This document shows, piece after piece, positions 39,862 through 47,504 of a DNA stretch of 64,000 nucleotides. How positions within the stretch are numbered: position 1 is the first letter of the stretch; each line of letters starts with the position of its first letter. Both the position numbers and the translations under genes were made by a program. Below the pieces are notes generated by a model. It was not told where the DNA came from, did not search any database, and saw only the letters and a program-made list of their open reading frames with translations. This stretch comes from DASUPK01 sp963843085 (lineage in GTDB: Bacteria; Actinomycetota; Thermoleophilia; Solirubrobacterales; 70-9): assembly GCA_963843085.1 (NCBI GenBank), contig CAWJJG010000010.1, forward strand, positions 62,001 through 126,000. The letters are read 5' to 3'.

Positions 39862-41577
39862 GTGACGACACTTGAGAGCACCACAGAGAGACTCGAGGAG
39901 GCGCTGAGGCGCCTTGCCGTCGAGGCCGCCGACCTGTTCGAGGAGCTGCTGGCGAGTGGGGCGGAGCTGCCCTTCGACCTGGAGCCCACCGACGACGGGC
40001 CGCTGCCGATGTACTCCTACGCCCCGCTGACTGGGCAGTTCATCGAGCGGCACCTTGCCGAGCTGCGGCGCCTGGAGGCGTTCGTGGAGGTGCGCGAGAT
40101 CGCCGGCGAGGAGTCCGCCATCGGCTTCATGGTCGGGCTCTGGGAGGGGAAGACCGAGTTCGACATCGCCGGCGACCGTCTGCAGGGCGCCGTCGACGCG
40201 GTGCTCGCGACGATCCAGTCGGATTCCGACGAGGCCACGCCCGCCGGAGAGGTCATCGTCCCGCTGGTCGGCTTCCACATGCCGAAGGACGAGATCGAGC
40301 TTGACGGGGTGCGGGTCGTGCGCGCCGATCTCCTCGACGACGCGCCGCTCGATGCGGTGGACGCCACCCGGCCGGGAGGTCGCGGCAAACCGGGTTTCCT
40401 GGCCTGCCTGAGCAGCGGCGTAGCCGCTGTCGCGCCCGGTGCGGTGGTCGCCGACGACCTGCGGCGCGCCCTGCGCACGATGAGACTCTTCAGGCCGGGC
40501 GCCGTCGGGATCGCATCCCACGGCTGGGCCAAGCGCACCGGCGGCTGGGAGCGCTTCGGCACGGGCGCGAGTCGCCCGCGCCAGGGCGGCTACCGCCTGA
40601 CGGGCAACGAGATCGGTGAGCTGGAGAGCTTCGCGCGGACGCTCAACGAGCGCGGTTCCCGCCTGCCGGCTCTCGACTGGGCCGCCTCACGGTTCGAGCT
40701 TGGAGCGGACCGCGGATCGCTGATCGAGGCGTTGAGCGACTACCTGCTCGCTCTCCGCGGACTGCTGGAAGGCGGGGGGGCGGCCCGGACGACGATGTCC
40801 GCCCGCGTTGCCGCGCTCGCCTGTGAGCCGCACGAGCGCGAGCAGGGCCGCATCACGGTTGAGCGCGCGCTGGCGATCGAGCGAAAGCTGATGAGTGGAG
40901 GCCGCTACCGGCCGGTGGCGGGAGCCTCGCCGCTGGACGTGATCGCGGAACTCGAGGAGCTTCTGCGGCGCCTCCTCAAGGGACTTGCCCTCGGAGAGCT
41001 GGGAGGAGACCTGCGCTCCGCCGCCGATGAGGTGCTGCTCTCCGAGGGTCTTTCGGCCACCCACGTCGAGACGCCGGGCATCGGCGAGACCGCCGAGTGG
41101 CGGCTCCCCGACCCGACGCCCGACGAGTCGCTCGACCTCTCGGCGATCGCCGACGGGAACATCGGCGAGGAGGAGTTTCAGGTCCACCGCGCCTCGGACG
41201 AGGACACGACCGCGCTCGAGCCAACTACGTCGGAGACGAACCAAATGGACGATTTGTCCGTCCGCCGGGGCGAGGACGATCGCCATAGTGAGGAGACCAA
41301 GTCAACCAGGATCGTGGTTGACGATGTCGAACTACCCGAGATCATGAGCGCCGAAGGCGACCATCGGGCTCCGACCCGCCCCGAAGAGGGGAGTCGAGCC
41401 GATTGGTTCAGCGCCGGCGACGGCGAGCCGGAGTGGCCTGCCTTCGCGAGCGCCCGGCGCAAGGAGCATGTGAACCGCGAGCCTTCGAAGGACCGGGTCC
41501 GCTACCTCTTCCCGGTGCCTGACGCCACCGATTGGTCGGTCGGCGAGCTGCGCTACGAGCGCGAGCGCTCCGGCTAG
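39862..41577 (+). CDS. Large protein with HEPN-like region, unknown function
   Basis: 571 residues, start GTG 39862. An acidic N-terminal domain of about 280 residues has no recognisable motif. Residues about 285-390 are helical with L-I-E-A-L-S-D-Y-L-L-A-L-R-G-L-L-E-G, R-V-A-A-L-A-C and a C-terminal L-L-R-R-L-L-K-G-L-A-L. This pattern resembles ApeA-like HEPN domains, although the catalytic R-x4-6-H is not convincing. The last 160 residues are acidic, low-complexity and probably disordered, ending in a short conserved-looking W-S-V-G-E-L-R-Y. No partner toxin or antitoxin is adjacent. Confidence 0.6.
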   Translation: MTTLESTTERLEEALRRLAVEAADLFEELLASGAELPFDLEPTDDGPLPMYSYAPLTGQFIERHLAELRRLEAFVEVREIAGEESAIGFMVGLWEGKTEFDIAGDRLQGAVDAVLATIQSDSDEATPAGEVIVPLVGFHMPKDEIELDGVRVVRADLLDDAPLDAVDATRPGGRGKPGFLACLSSGVAAVAPGAVVADDLRRALRTMRLFRPGAVGIASHGWAKRTGGWERFGTGASRPRQGGYRLTGNEIGELESFARTLNERGSRLPALDWAASRFELGADRGSLIEALSDYLLALRGLLEGGGAARTTMSARVAALACEPHEREQGRITVERALAIERKLMSGGRYRPVAGASPLDVIAELEELLRRLLKGLALGELGGDLRSAADEVLLSEGLSATHVETPGIGETAEWRLPDPTPDESLDLSAIADGNIGEEEFQVHRASDEDTTALEPTTSETNQMDDLSVRRGEDDRHSEETKSTRIVVDDVELPEIMSAEGDHRAPTRPEEGSRADWFSAGDGEPEWPAFASARRKEHVNREPSKDRVRYLFPVPDATDWSVGELRYERERSG

Positions 41578-41619
41578 ACCGATTTCGACGCGCCGGGACT
41601 TGGCGCGATACTGCGTCTG

Positions 41620-42006
41620 ATGTCCGAGGAGAACGTGGCGATCGTGCGTTCCATCTATGCGGCTTGGCTCCAAGGCGAGTCGGCTCGCTCGCTGATCGAT
41701 CGGGATGTCGAGTACGTGAACCCACCGGACGCCGTCGAGACGGGAACTCGGCACGGGCGAAAGGCGTTCGCGCGCATTCGTGACGTCTATGACGAGGTGA
41801 AGGTCGATCCGGAAGAGCTGATCGATGCGGGGGGCGACGAGGTTGTCGTGATCGCGCGGATCACGGGCAAGGGCCGCGGCAGCGGCGTCGAGATCGATCG
41901 GCGACAGGGTTACGTCTGGACGATCCGGGACGGGAAGGGCGTTCGCTTCCGCTGGTTCAACGATCCCGAGCAGGCACGCGAGGCGGCCGGGCTGTCGAAG
42001 CTCTGA
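41620..42006 (+). CDS. NTF2/SnoaL-like protein
   Basis: 128-residue single-domain protein. It has V-A-I-V-R-S-I-Y-A-A-W-L-Q-G, I-D-R-D-V-E-Y-V-N-P-P, G-R-K-A-F-A-R-I and the late sheet V-W-T-I-R-D-G-K-G-V-R-F-R-W-F. It is of the same fold as the protein at 2576 but clearly different in sequence. The 42-base gap before it contains a CGCGCC/GGCGCG hairpin (41589-41607). No function can be assigned. Confidence 0.82.
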   Translation: MSEENVAIVRSIYAAWLQGESARSLIDRDVEYVNPPDAVETGTRHGRKAFARIRDVYDEVKVDPEELIDAGGDEVVVIARITGKGRGSGVEIDRRQGYVWTIRDGKGVRFRWFNDPEQAREAAGLSKL

Positions 42007-42015
42007 AGGGCCGAG

Positions 42016-43161
42016 TCAGGCGGCGCCTGAGGCCGCCAGGGCCTCTCGCTGCTCTTCCGTGGCGAACAGGTAGCGGTCGATCTTGAGCAGGGCGACGAGG
42101 TCGTGCACGTCCTCGTCGAGGTAGGGGATGCGGATCACGGCCTTCGGCGTCAGCTCGCGCTGGAGGTGCTCGACGTTCCGGGCGTCGCGCTGGGCCAGCG
42201 CCTGGTAGTCGGCGAAGTTCTGCGCGACGCGGTCTGCCAGCTCGTCCGAGAGCAGCCCGTGCAGGTCGTCCTCCGCCTCGCCCTCGGCCTCCTCGTCGGC
42301 CTCGTAGTGGACCTTGTTGACGATCACGCCGCCGACGGGCAGATTCGCCTCGACCAGCTTGCGGTGGAAATAGACGGCCTCGTTGACCGGCTCGCCCTGA
42401 GGGCCGCAGACCACGACGAAGGTGGTGGCGGGGTCGGAGAGCAGCTCTGAGACCCGCTTGGCGCGCTCGCGGAAGCCGTCGACCATGCCGCTGAAGGCCT
42501 GGAAGAACTCGCTCAGGTCGGTGAGCAGGTCGAGGCCGGTGACCCGCTTGAGCACGCCCATCGCCATCGAGCTGCCGCGGCCGACGACCTTCGCCGCTAC
42601 GCCCGTCGGCTTCATGAACATCTGCATCCCGCGGCCCTCGATGAATTGCGTGAGGCGCTTGGGGGCGTCGAGGAAGTCGAGGGCATTGCGGGAGGGGGGA
42701 GTGTCGAGGACGAGGAAGTCGTAGCGGCCCTCCTGGTGGATCTCGAAGAGCTTCTCCATCGCCATGTACTCCTGGGAGCCGGCCAGGGCGTTCGAGAGCT
42801 GCCGGTAGATGCGGTTCTCGAGGATCCGGTCTCGCGTCTCGGCGTCGGGCGCGTGCTTGCGCACGAGGTCGTCGAAGGTCGCCTTGGGGTCGAGCATCAT
42901 CGCCCAGAGCTCCCCCTTCATCTCGATGCCACAGGGCTCGAACAGCTTCGGGTCGACCATCCTCGGCGTGTTTCCGAGCTCCTTCAGGCCGAGCGAGTCA
43001 GCCAGGCGCTTGGCGGGGTCGATGGTCAGCACGCACACCTTCTGCCCGCGCGCCGCGAGCCCGGCGGCCAGTGCGGCCGAGGCGGTGGTCTTGCCCACGC
43101 CGCCGGAGCCCGCGCAGATGCAGATGCCTCGCCCCTCGACGATGTCCGCAACGGAGGGCAT
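42016..43161 (-). CDS. ArsA/Get3-like ATPase, partner lacking the signature lysine
   Basis: 381-residue SIMIBI ATPase. The deviant Walker A is G-S-G-G-V-G-K-T-T (residues 18-26): the second Lys-type signature residue of Get3/ArsA is Ser here. Switch I is D-P-A-K-R-L-A-D and the family Walker B is F-L-V-L-D-T-P-P-S. The late half has V-V-C-G-P-Q-G-E-P-V-N-E-A and the V-N-K-V motif. The pair of tandem ArsA-like genes matches the actinobacterial arrangement known from Rv3679-Rv3680 in mycobacteria. It shares one base with its upstream partner (TGATG), so the two should be made together. Confidence 0.88.
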   Translation of the reverse strand: MPSVADIVEGRGICICAGSGGVGKTTASAALAAGLAARGQKVCVLTIDPAKRLADSLGLKELGNTPRMVDPKLFEPCGIEMKGELWAMMLDPKATFDDLVRKHAPDAETRDRILENRIYRQLSNALAGSQEYMAMEKLFEIHQEGRYDFLVLDTPPSRNALDFLDAPKRLTQFIEGRGMQMFMKPTGVAAKVVGRGSSMAMGVLKRVTGLDLLTDLSEFFQAFSGMVDGFRERAKRVSELLSDPATTFVVVCGPQGEPVNEAVYFHRKLVEANLPVGGVIVNKVHYEADEEAEGEAEDDLHGLLSDELADRVAQNFADYQALAQRDARNVEHLQRELTPKAVIRIPYLDEDVHDLVALLKIDRYLFATEEQREALAASGAA

Positions 43162-44081
43162 CAGACGAGGGCACCCGAGATCCGCTCGATCGACGGCACG
43201 TCGAGCTGCGGCTTGAAGATGAAGGGGAGGGTCTTGACCGGGGAGGAGACGGATTTCTTCAGGCGCTTGAGCTGCTCGCGCTGCGAGCGCGAGCGCCGGA
43301 ACTCCGAGAGGGCGGCCCGCACCGCCGCTCGAGCGGGGCCGTCAGCCCCGTCCAGCGCCTTCTCGAGCTCCGATGCGTCGCCCTTCGAGAAGCGCTCGGG
43401 ATAGAGCGCGTTCATGTAGACGCGATCGACGGCCATCCCGATCTCGTCGGTGAGCGACTCCTCGAGCGAGGCAGACTCGTTGACCGGCATCTCCTCGGGC
43501 AGCGAGACGATGGCCACGCCCGTCTGGTCGTGGTCGGTGATGAAGCGGTCGAGCTCGGTGGCCTGCGAGTGGATCGGGCCCATCCGGGCGATGCCGGCGA
43601 AGGTCCTCGGCGTCTGCAGGAATCCGATCCCGTGCCCGGTCGCCGGCGCGTCGACGATCACCAGGTCGTATTCCTCCGCCTTCTTCACCCGGCGATCGGG
43701 CTGCGCGAGCTCCCAGATCTTGCCGATCGTGACCAGCTCCTTGAGCCCGGGCGTCGCCGCGGCGAGGTAGTTGAAGATTCGGGAGCGAACGAGCATGTCC
43801 CGCATGGCGCGGACCTTGAGCTGCAGCAGGAGATATTCGCGCAGGGACTGGTCCGGGTCGATCGAGATCGCCCAGAGGTTGTCGGCCACCTCCACCTCGT
43901 GGAAGCCGATCTCTGCGCGCCTGAAGACACGTGAGGCGGTCTCCTGCCCGCCGATCTCGCAGACGATGGTCCGCTTGCCCCGCGCAGCTGCCGCAAGGCC
44001 CAGGGCGATCGAGATCGTCGACTTCCCGACGCCTCCCTTGCCGGTCACGAACACCAGTCGCTTGTCGAGCAGCTCAGGCAT
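43161..44081 (-). CDS. ArsA/Get3-like ATPase, canonical partner
   Basis: 306 residues from ATG 44081. The Walker A is the canonical deviant form G-K-G-G-V-G-K-S-T (14-22). It is followed by Y-D-L-V-I-V-D-A-P-A-T-G-H-G-I-G-F-L and V-S-L-P-E-E-M-P-V-N-E-S. It lacks metal-binding cysteines of arsenite pumps, so arsenite export is unlikely. The upstream TTG 44099 would add six residues. It probably forms a heterodimer with the downstream protein, only one subunit carrying the signature Lys. It is divergent from parA with 63 bases between. Confidence 0.88.
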   Translation of the reverse strand: MPELLDKRLVFVTGKGGVGKSTISIALGLAAAARGKRTIVCEIGGQETASRVFRRAEIGFHEVEVADNLWAISIDPDQSLREYLLLQLKVRAMRDMLVRSRIFNYLAAATPGLKELVTIGKIWELAQPDRRVKKAEEYDLVIVDAPATGHGIGFLQTPRTFAGIARMGPIHSQATELDRFITDHDQTGVAIVSLPEEMPVNESASLEESLTDEIGMAVDRVYMNALYPERFSKGDASELEKALDGADGPARAAVRAALSEFRRSRSQREQLKRLKKSVSSPVKTLPFIFKPQLDVPSIERISGALV

Positions 44082-44144
44082 GTGGGCGGATTCTTCCAAT
44101 CAGCAGCAGGAAAGCGGGCCTCGCCTGCGAAATAGCCCGCCTAG

Positions 44145-45128
44145 ATGGCTAGTTTCCGCCGAAACAAGACTTCTCAAACCGCGGAGTTCGCCGCGAGCGA
44201 GGCTGGGCGCATGCGCGCCGAGGACCTCGTCGGGCCCACGCCCGAGAAGAAGGACGTGAGCAAGGCGGACGAGGCGCCCAAGAAGGACACCTCAAAGGCC
44301 CCCAGCACCAAGTCGGCGGCCGCAAGCTCCGCCGCCGGGAAAAAACAGCCGGACACTCCCAAGAACAAGGGTCCGGCCAAGGTGATCGCCTTCGCGAACC
44401 AGAAGGGCGGCGTCGCCAAGACCACCACCGCCCTCAACCTCGCCGTCGCCTTCAAGGAGTCCGGCCACCGCGTCCTCTGCGTCGACATGGACCCGCAGGG
44501 CAACCTGACCATGAGCCAGGGCGTCGACCCGGACAAGGTCGAGAAGAGCATGTTCGACGTGCTCGTCCACCACATCCCGATCTCGGAGATCATCGTCTCG
44601 CGCGAGATCGACGTCGCCGTCGCCTCGATCGACCTGGCCGGCGCGGAGATCGCCATGAGCACCCAGATCGGCCGCGAGCGGGCCCTCCAGAAGTCCTTCG
44701 ACGAGGTCCGCAACGACTACGACTTCATCTGCATCGACACGCCGCCGAGCCTCGGGCTCCTGACCGTGAACGCGCTCACCGCGGCCGACAAGGTGATCGT
44801 GCCGGTCCAGTGCGAGTACCTCTCCATGCGCGGCCTGGTTCAGCTTCAGAACACCCTCACGATGATCCGGGAGAACCTCAATCCCGGCGTCGAGATCGAG
44901 GGCATCCTGCCGACGATGCTCGATTCGCGGACCGTCCACGCCAAGGAGGCGGTGGAGATCCTCGAGGAGAACTTCGGCGAGCTCGTCTTCAAGTCCCGGA
45001 TCCGCAAGGCGATCAAGTTCGCCGAGGCGCCGGTCCGCGGCAGCTCGGTCCTCAAGTACGACCCAACCGGAAAGGCCGCCGGCGCCTACCGCGACCTTGC
45101 GAAGGAGGTCCTGACCCATGGCACGTAA
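44145..45128 (+). CDS. ParA/MinD-like ATPase with basic N-terminal tail
   Basis: 327 residues. The first 75 are Lys/Ala/Ser/Pro-rich and disordered. The ATPase domain has the ParA P-loop K-G-G-V-A-K-T-T-T (87-95, with Ala in place of the usual Gly), Walker A' C-V-D-M-D-P-Q-G-N-L-T, and Walker B F-I-C-I-D-T-P-P-S-L-G. The latter part, with C-E-Y-L-S-M-R-G-L-V-Q-L, is Soj-like. There is no ParB gene nearby; instead it overlaps an ftsZ homologue by 11 bases. A role in placing that FtsZ or another cargo is more likely than chromosome segregation, but this is inference. Confidence 0.87.
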   Translation: MASFRRNKTSQTAEFAASEAGRMRAEDLVGPTPEKKDVSKADEAPKKDTSKAPSTKSAAASSAAGKKQPDTPKNKGPAKVIAFANQKGGVAKTTTALNLAVAFKESGHRVLCVDMDPQGNLTMSQGVDPDKVEKSMFDVLVHHIPISEIIVSREIDVAVASIDLAGAEIAMSTQIGRERALQKSFDEVRNDYDFICIDTPPSLGLLTVNALTAADKVIVPVQCEYLSMRGLVQLQNTLTMIRENLNPGVEIEGILPTMLDSRTVHAKEAVEILEENFGELVFKSRIRKAIKFAEAPVRGSSVLKYDPTGKAAGAYRDLAKEVLTHGT

Positions 45129-46740
45129 GAAGCGCGCCAGCATGCGCGAGGGTCCCCTCGCCGACCTTTTCCGCTCGACGGATGAGTCCGTCGCTCCCGA
45201 CGAGGTCAAGGTGACCAGCAACGGCGGAGGCTCGGCCCCGGTCGAAGTCGCCGTCGAGGAGCCGGTCCAGGAGACCCCGGCGCCCGAGCCCATCCCCGAG
45301 CCCACGCCGGAGCCCGTTCCCGAGCCGACCCCGGACCCCGTGCCGGAGCCGATCCCCGGGCCGGAGCCCGTTCCCGAGCCGACTCCGCCGGAGCCCGTCG
45401 CCGAGATCAAGGTCGAGGCGCCGGAGATCACCATCGAGAAGGCCGACGTCCACCACGAGGGCCTGGAGCGCCTGATGGGCGGCCCGGGTGTCGAGATTCG
45501 CCCTGCCTTCGGCCGCGAGGAGCCCGATACGTCTTCCCCGACCCGCCAGCCGGTCGTGCCGCGCACCCACCAGGCCGTCCTGCGCGTCGTCGGCGTCGGC
45601 GGCGCCGGCGTCAACGCCGTCAACCGGATGGTCGAGGCGAATCTGCCCGGCGTCGAGTTCCTCGCCATCAACACCGACCTTCAGTCGCTGCAGACCTCGA
45701 ACGCCGACGTGACGCTCCACATCGGCTCCGAGCTCACCCGCGGACTCGGCTCGGGCTCCGACCCCAGGGTCGGCTACCGCGCCGCCTACGAGGAGCAGGA
45801 CAAGATCAAGGAGCTGCTCAAGGGCTCGGACATGGTCTTCCTGGCCTCGGGCTCCGGCGGCGGCACCGGCACCGGCGCGGCCCCCGTGGTCGCCAAACTC
45901 GCCCGCGACATCGGCGCGCTCACGGTGGCCGCCGTCACCAAGCCTTTCGCCTTCGAGGGCGCCCGCCGGGCGGCCCAGGCCGAGGAAGGCATCGCCGCCC
46001 TCGGCAAGGAGGTCGACACGATGATCGTCGTGCCGAACGAGCGGCTGCTGACGATCCTCGAGCGGCGCACCTCGATCGTCGACGCCTTCAAGGTCGCCGA
46101 CGACGTGCTGCGCCAGGCCGTCCAGGGCATCTCTGACCTGGTGATGCTCCCGGGCCTGATCAATCTCGACTTCGCGGACGTCCGCACGACCATGATCGAG
46201 GCTGGGGACGCGATCCTCGGAATCGGAATGGGCGCCGGCGAGCACCGCGCGACCATCGCGGCCGAGAAGGCGGTCTCATCGCCGCTGCTCGAGACCTCGG
46301 TGGAGGGCGCGCACTCCCTGCTCCTCTCGATCACCGGCGGCCCCGATCTCTCGCTGATCGAGGCGAGCGAGGCTGCCGAGATCGTCAAGGCCGCAGCGCA
46401 TCCGGAAGCCGAGATCATCTTCGGCGCGAGCGTCGACGAGGACATGTCCGAGGAGGTCTGGATCACGGTCATCGCCACTCGGTTCGACTCCGCCTTCAAT
46501 CAGCGCTTCCGACGCGATCGGCGCGACGAGCCACGCACGCCCGACAGGGACGCCGCGCTGCGGCCCGAGCGCTACGCAGACCCTGTCGGCGATTACCGTG
46601 AGCCCTCCAGGCGAAGCGGAAGCGCCGACGAGCTCTACGGCGACGGCGTCTGGGGCCGTGACCCCGGCCGCCGTCCCACCGAGCCTCGGTCGCTCGACGG
46701 CAGGGTGCTGGACGTGCCCGAGTTCAAGCCCCGCGACTAG
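45118..46740 (+). CDS. ftsZ: FtsZ with long Pro/Glu-rich N-terminal extension
   Basis: 540 residues. Residues 1-150 form an N-terminal extension with a basic start (M-A-R-K-K-R-A-S-M-R-E-G-P-L) and about ten P-E-P/P-x-P-E repeats. The tubulin fold starts at V-V-G-V-G-G-A-G-V-N-A-V-N-R-M (about 155). The GTP signature G-G-G-T-G-T-G is at 246-252, and the T7 loop N-L-D-F-A-D-V-R-T (about 349) is intact, so GTP hydrolysis is expected. The variable tail ends in D-V-P-E-F-K-P-R-D, a good match to the FtsZ C-terminal peptide that binds FtsA, SepF or similar. Typical FtsZ is near 400 residues with almost no N-terminal extension. Coupled to parA. Confidence 0.9.
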   Translation: MARKKRASMREGPLADLFRSTDESVAPDEVKVTSNGGGSAPVEVAVEEPVQETPAPEPIPEPTPEPVPEPTPDPVPEPIPGPEPVPEPTPPEPVAEIKVEAPEITIEKADVHHEGLERLMGGPGVEIRPAFGREEPDTSSPTRQPVVPRTHQAVLRVVGVGGAGVNAVNRMVEANLPGVEFLAINTDLQSLQTSNADVTLHIGSELTRGLGSGSDPRVGYRAAYEEQDKIKELLKGSDMVFLASGSGGGTGTGAAPVVAKLARDIGALTVAAVTKPFAFEGARRAAQAEEGIAALGKEVDTMIVVPNERLLTILERRTSIVDAFKVADDVLRQAVQGISDLVMLPGLINLDFADVRTTMIEAGDAILGIGMGAGEHRATIAAEKAVSSPLLETSVEGAHSLLLSITGGPDLSLIEASEAAEIVKAAAHPEAEIIFGASVDEDMSEEVWITVIATRFDSAFNQRFRRDRRDEPRTPDRDAALRPERYADPVGDYREPSRRSGSADELYGDGVWGRDPGRRPTEPRSLDGRVLDVPEFKPRD

Positions 46741-46819
46741 CCCCCGGCCTCTCATACACTGCGCTCGTCCGGAGGAGGAGTGAGGGGATTCCTCCACCAG
46801 CTATCGAGGAGGGACGAAC

Positions 46820-47422
46820 GTGATTGGGAGTTTCACCCGTGCGGGACGCACCTGGTCGCTGGCCATTCTGCTGATCGCAGCCACCGTGCTCGTCGGCACG
46901 ATCTCGGCGAGCGCCGGTGCAGCCAATGACTCGCGCGCTGTCGTGGCCAAGAAGAAGTGCAAGAAGAAGAAGAAGAAGGGTGTCACCGCCGCCAAGAAGA
47001 AGAAGTGCAAGCACAAGCTGTCGATCCCCGGGCCCATCGTCCGCGCGACGATCAGCTGGCCGGGCGGTGAGGTCGATCTGCACGCATTCGATTCGAGCGG
47101 TAACCGCAGCGGCATCGCATTCCCCTGCGCCTCGAACCCGTGTGCCATGTCCGAGGGCATCCCGAATGCCGTGCACTCGCCTGACGCCAACAACGGCGGC
47201 TCGGAGAGCTTCACGGACAACATCTTCGTCCGGGGCGGCTCCGCCAACCGTGAGTTCGCGTATGCGGTCTGCTTCTACGACAACGCGCACGTCACCTTCA
47301 CCGGTGTGAACCGCCTCGGTCAGAGCCAGTCGATTCCGATCGACGGATTGGCGGGCGAGGGTCATGCCGTGACGGTCGCGGGCGGTCCGGCCGTGCCGTC
47401 CAGCTTCGCCTGTCCCTCCTGA
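46820..47422 (+). CDS. Secreted protein with Lys/Cys tract
   Basis: 200 residues. Start GTG 46820 follows GAGGAGGGA. A signal helix (about 13-33, ending S-A-G-A) is followed by a Lys/Cys block (44-66: runs of Lys between C47 and C63). The remaining 130 residues form a beta-rich domain with A-T-I-S-W-P-G-G-E-V-D-L-H-A-F-D, a C-A-S-N-P-C pair and two further cysteines near the end. The W-x-G-x-x-D-L-x-x-x-D pattern recalls pre-peptidase C-terminal-type or DUF2135-like sandwiches. Exported; function unknown. Confidence 0.75.
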   Translation: MIGSFTRAGRTWSLAILLIAATVLVGTISASAGAANDSRAVVAKKKCKKKKKKGVTAAKKKKCKHKLSIPGPIVRATISWPGGEVDLHAFDSSGNRSGIAFPCASNPCAMSEGIPNAVHSPDANNGGSESFTDNIFVRGGSANREFAYAVCFYDNAHVTFTGVNRLGQSQSIPIDGLAGEGHAVTVAGGPAVPSSFACPS

Positions 47423-47444
47423 CTCGGCGAGACCGTGCGGATCG

Positions 47445-47470
47445 GACCGGCCGGCGGAAGCCGGCCGGTC
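47445..47470 (+). terminator. Hairpin terminator after the Lys/Cys protein gene
   Basis: Perfect 11-bp stem GACCGGCCGGC (47445-47455) / GCCGGCCGGTC (47460-47470) around a GGAA tetraloop, 23 bases after the stop codon. A short, interrupted T-rich stretch (TCGTT) follows. Very stable and well placed as a terminator. Confidence 0.75.
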
Positions 47471-47504
47471 TCGTTCCGGGGCGCGAGCCGCCTACGCTGA
47501 GGCC

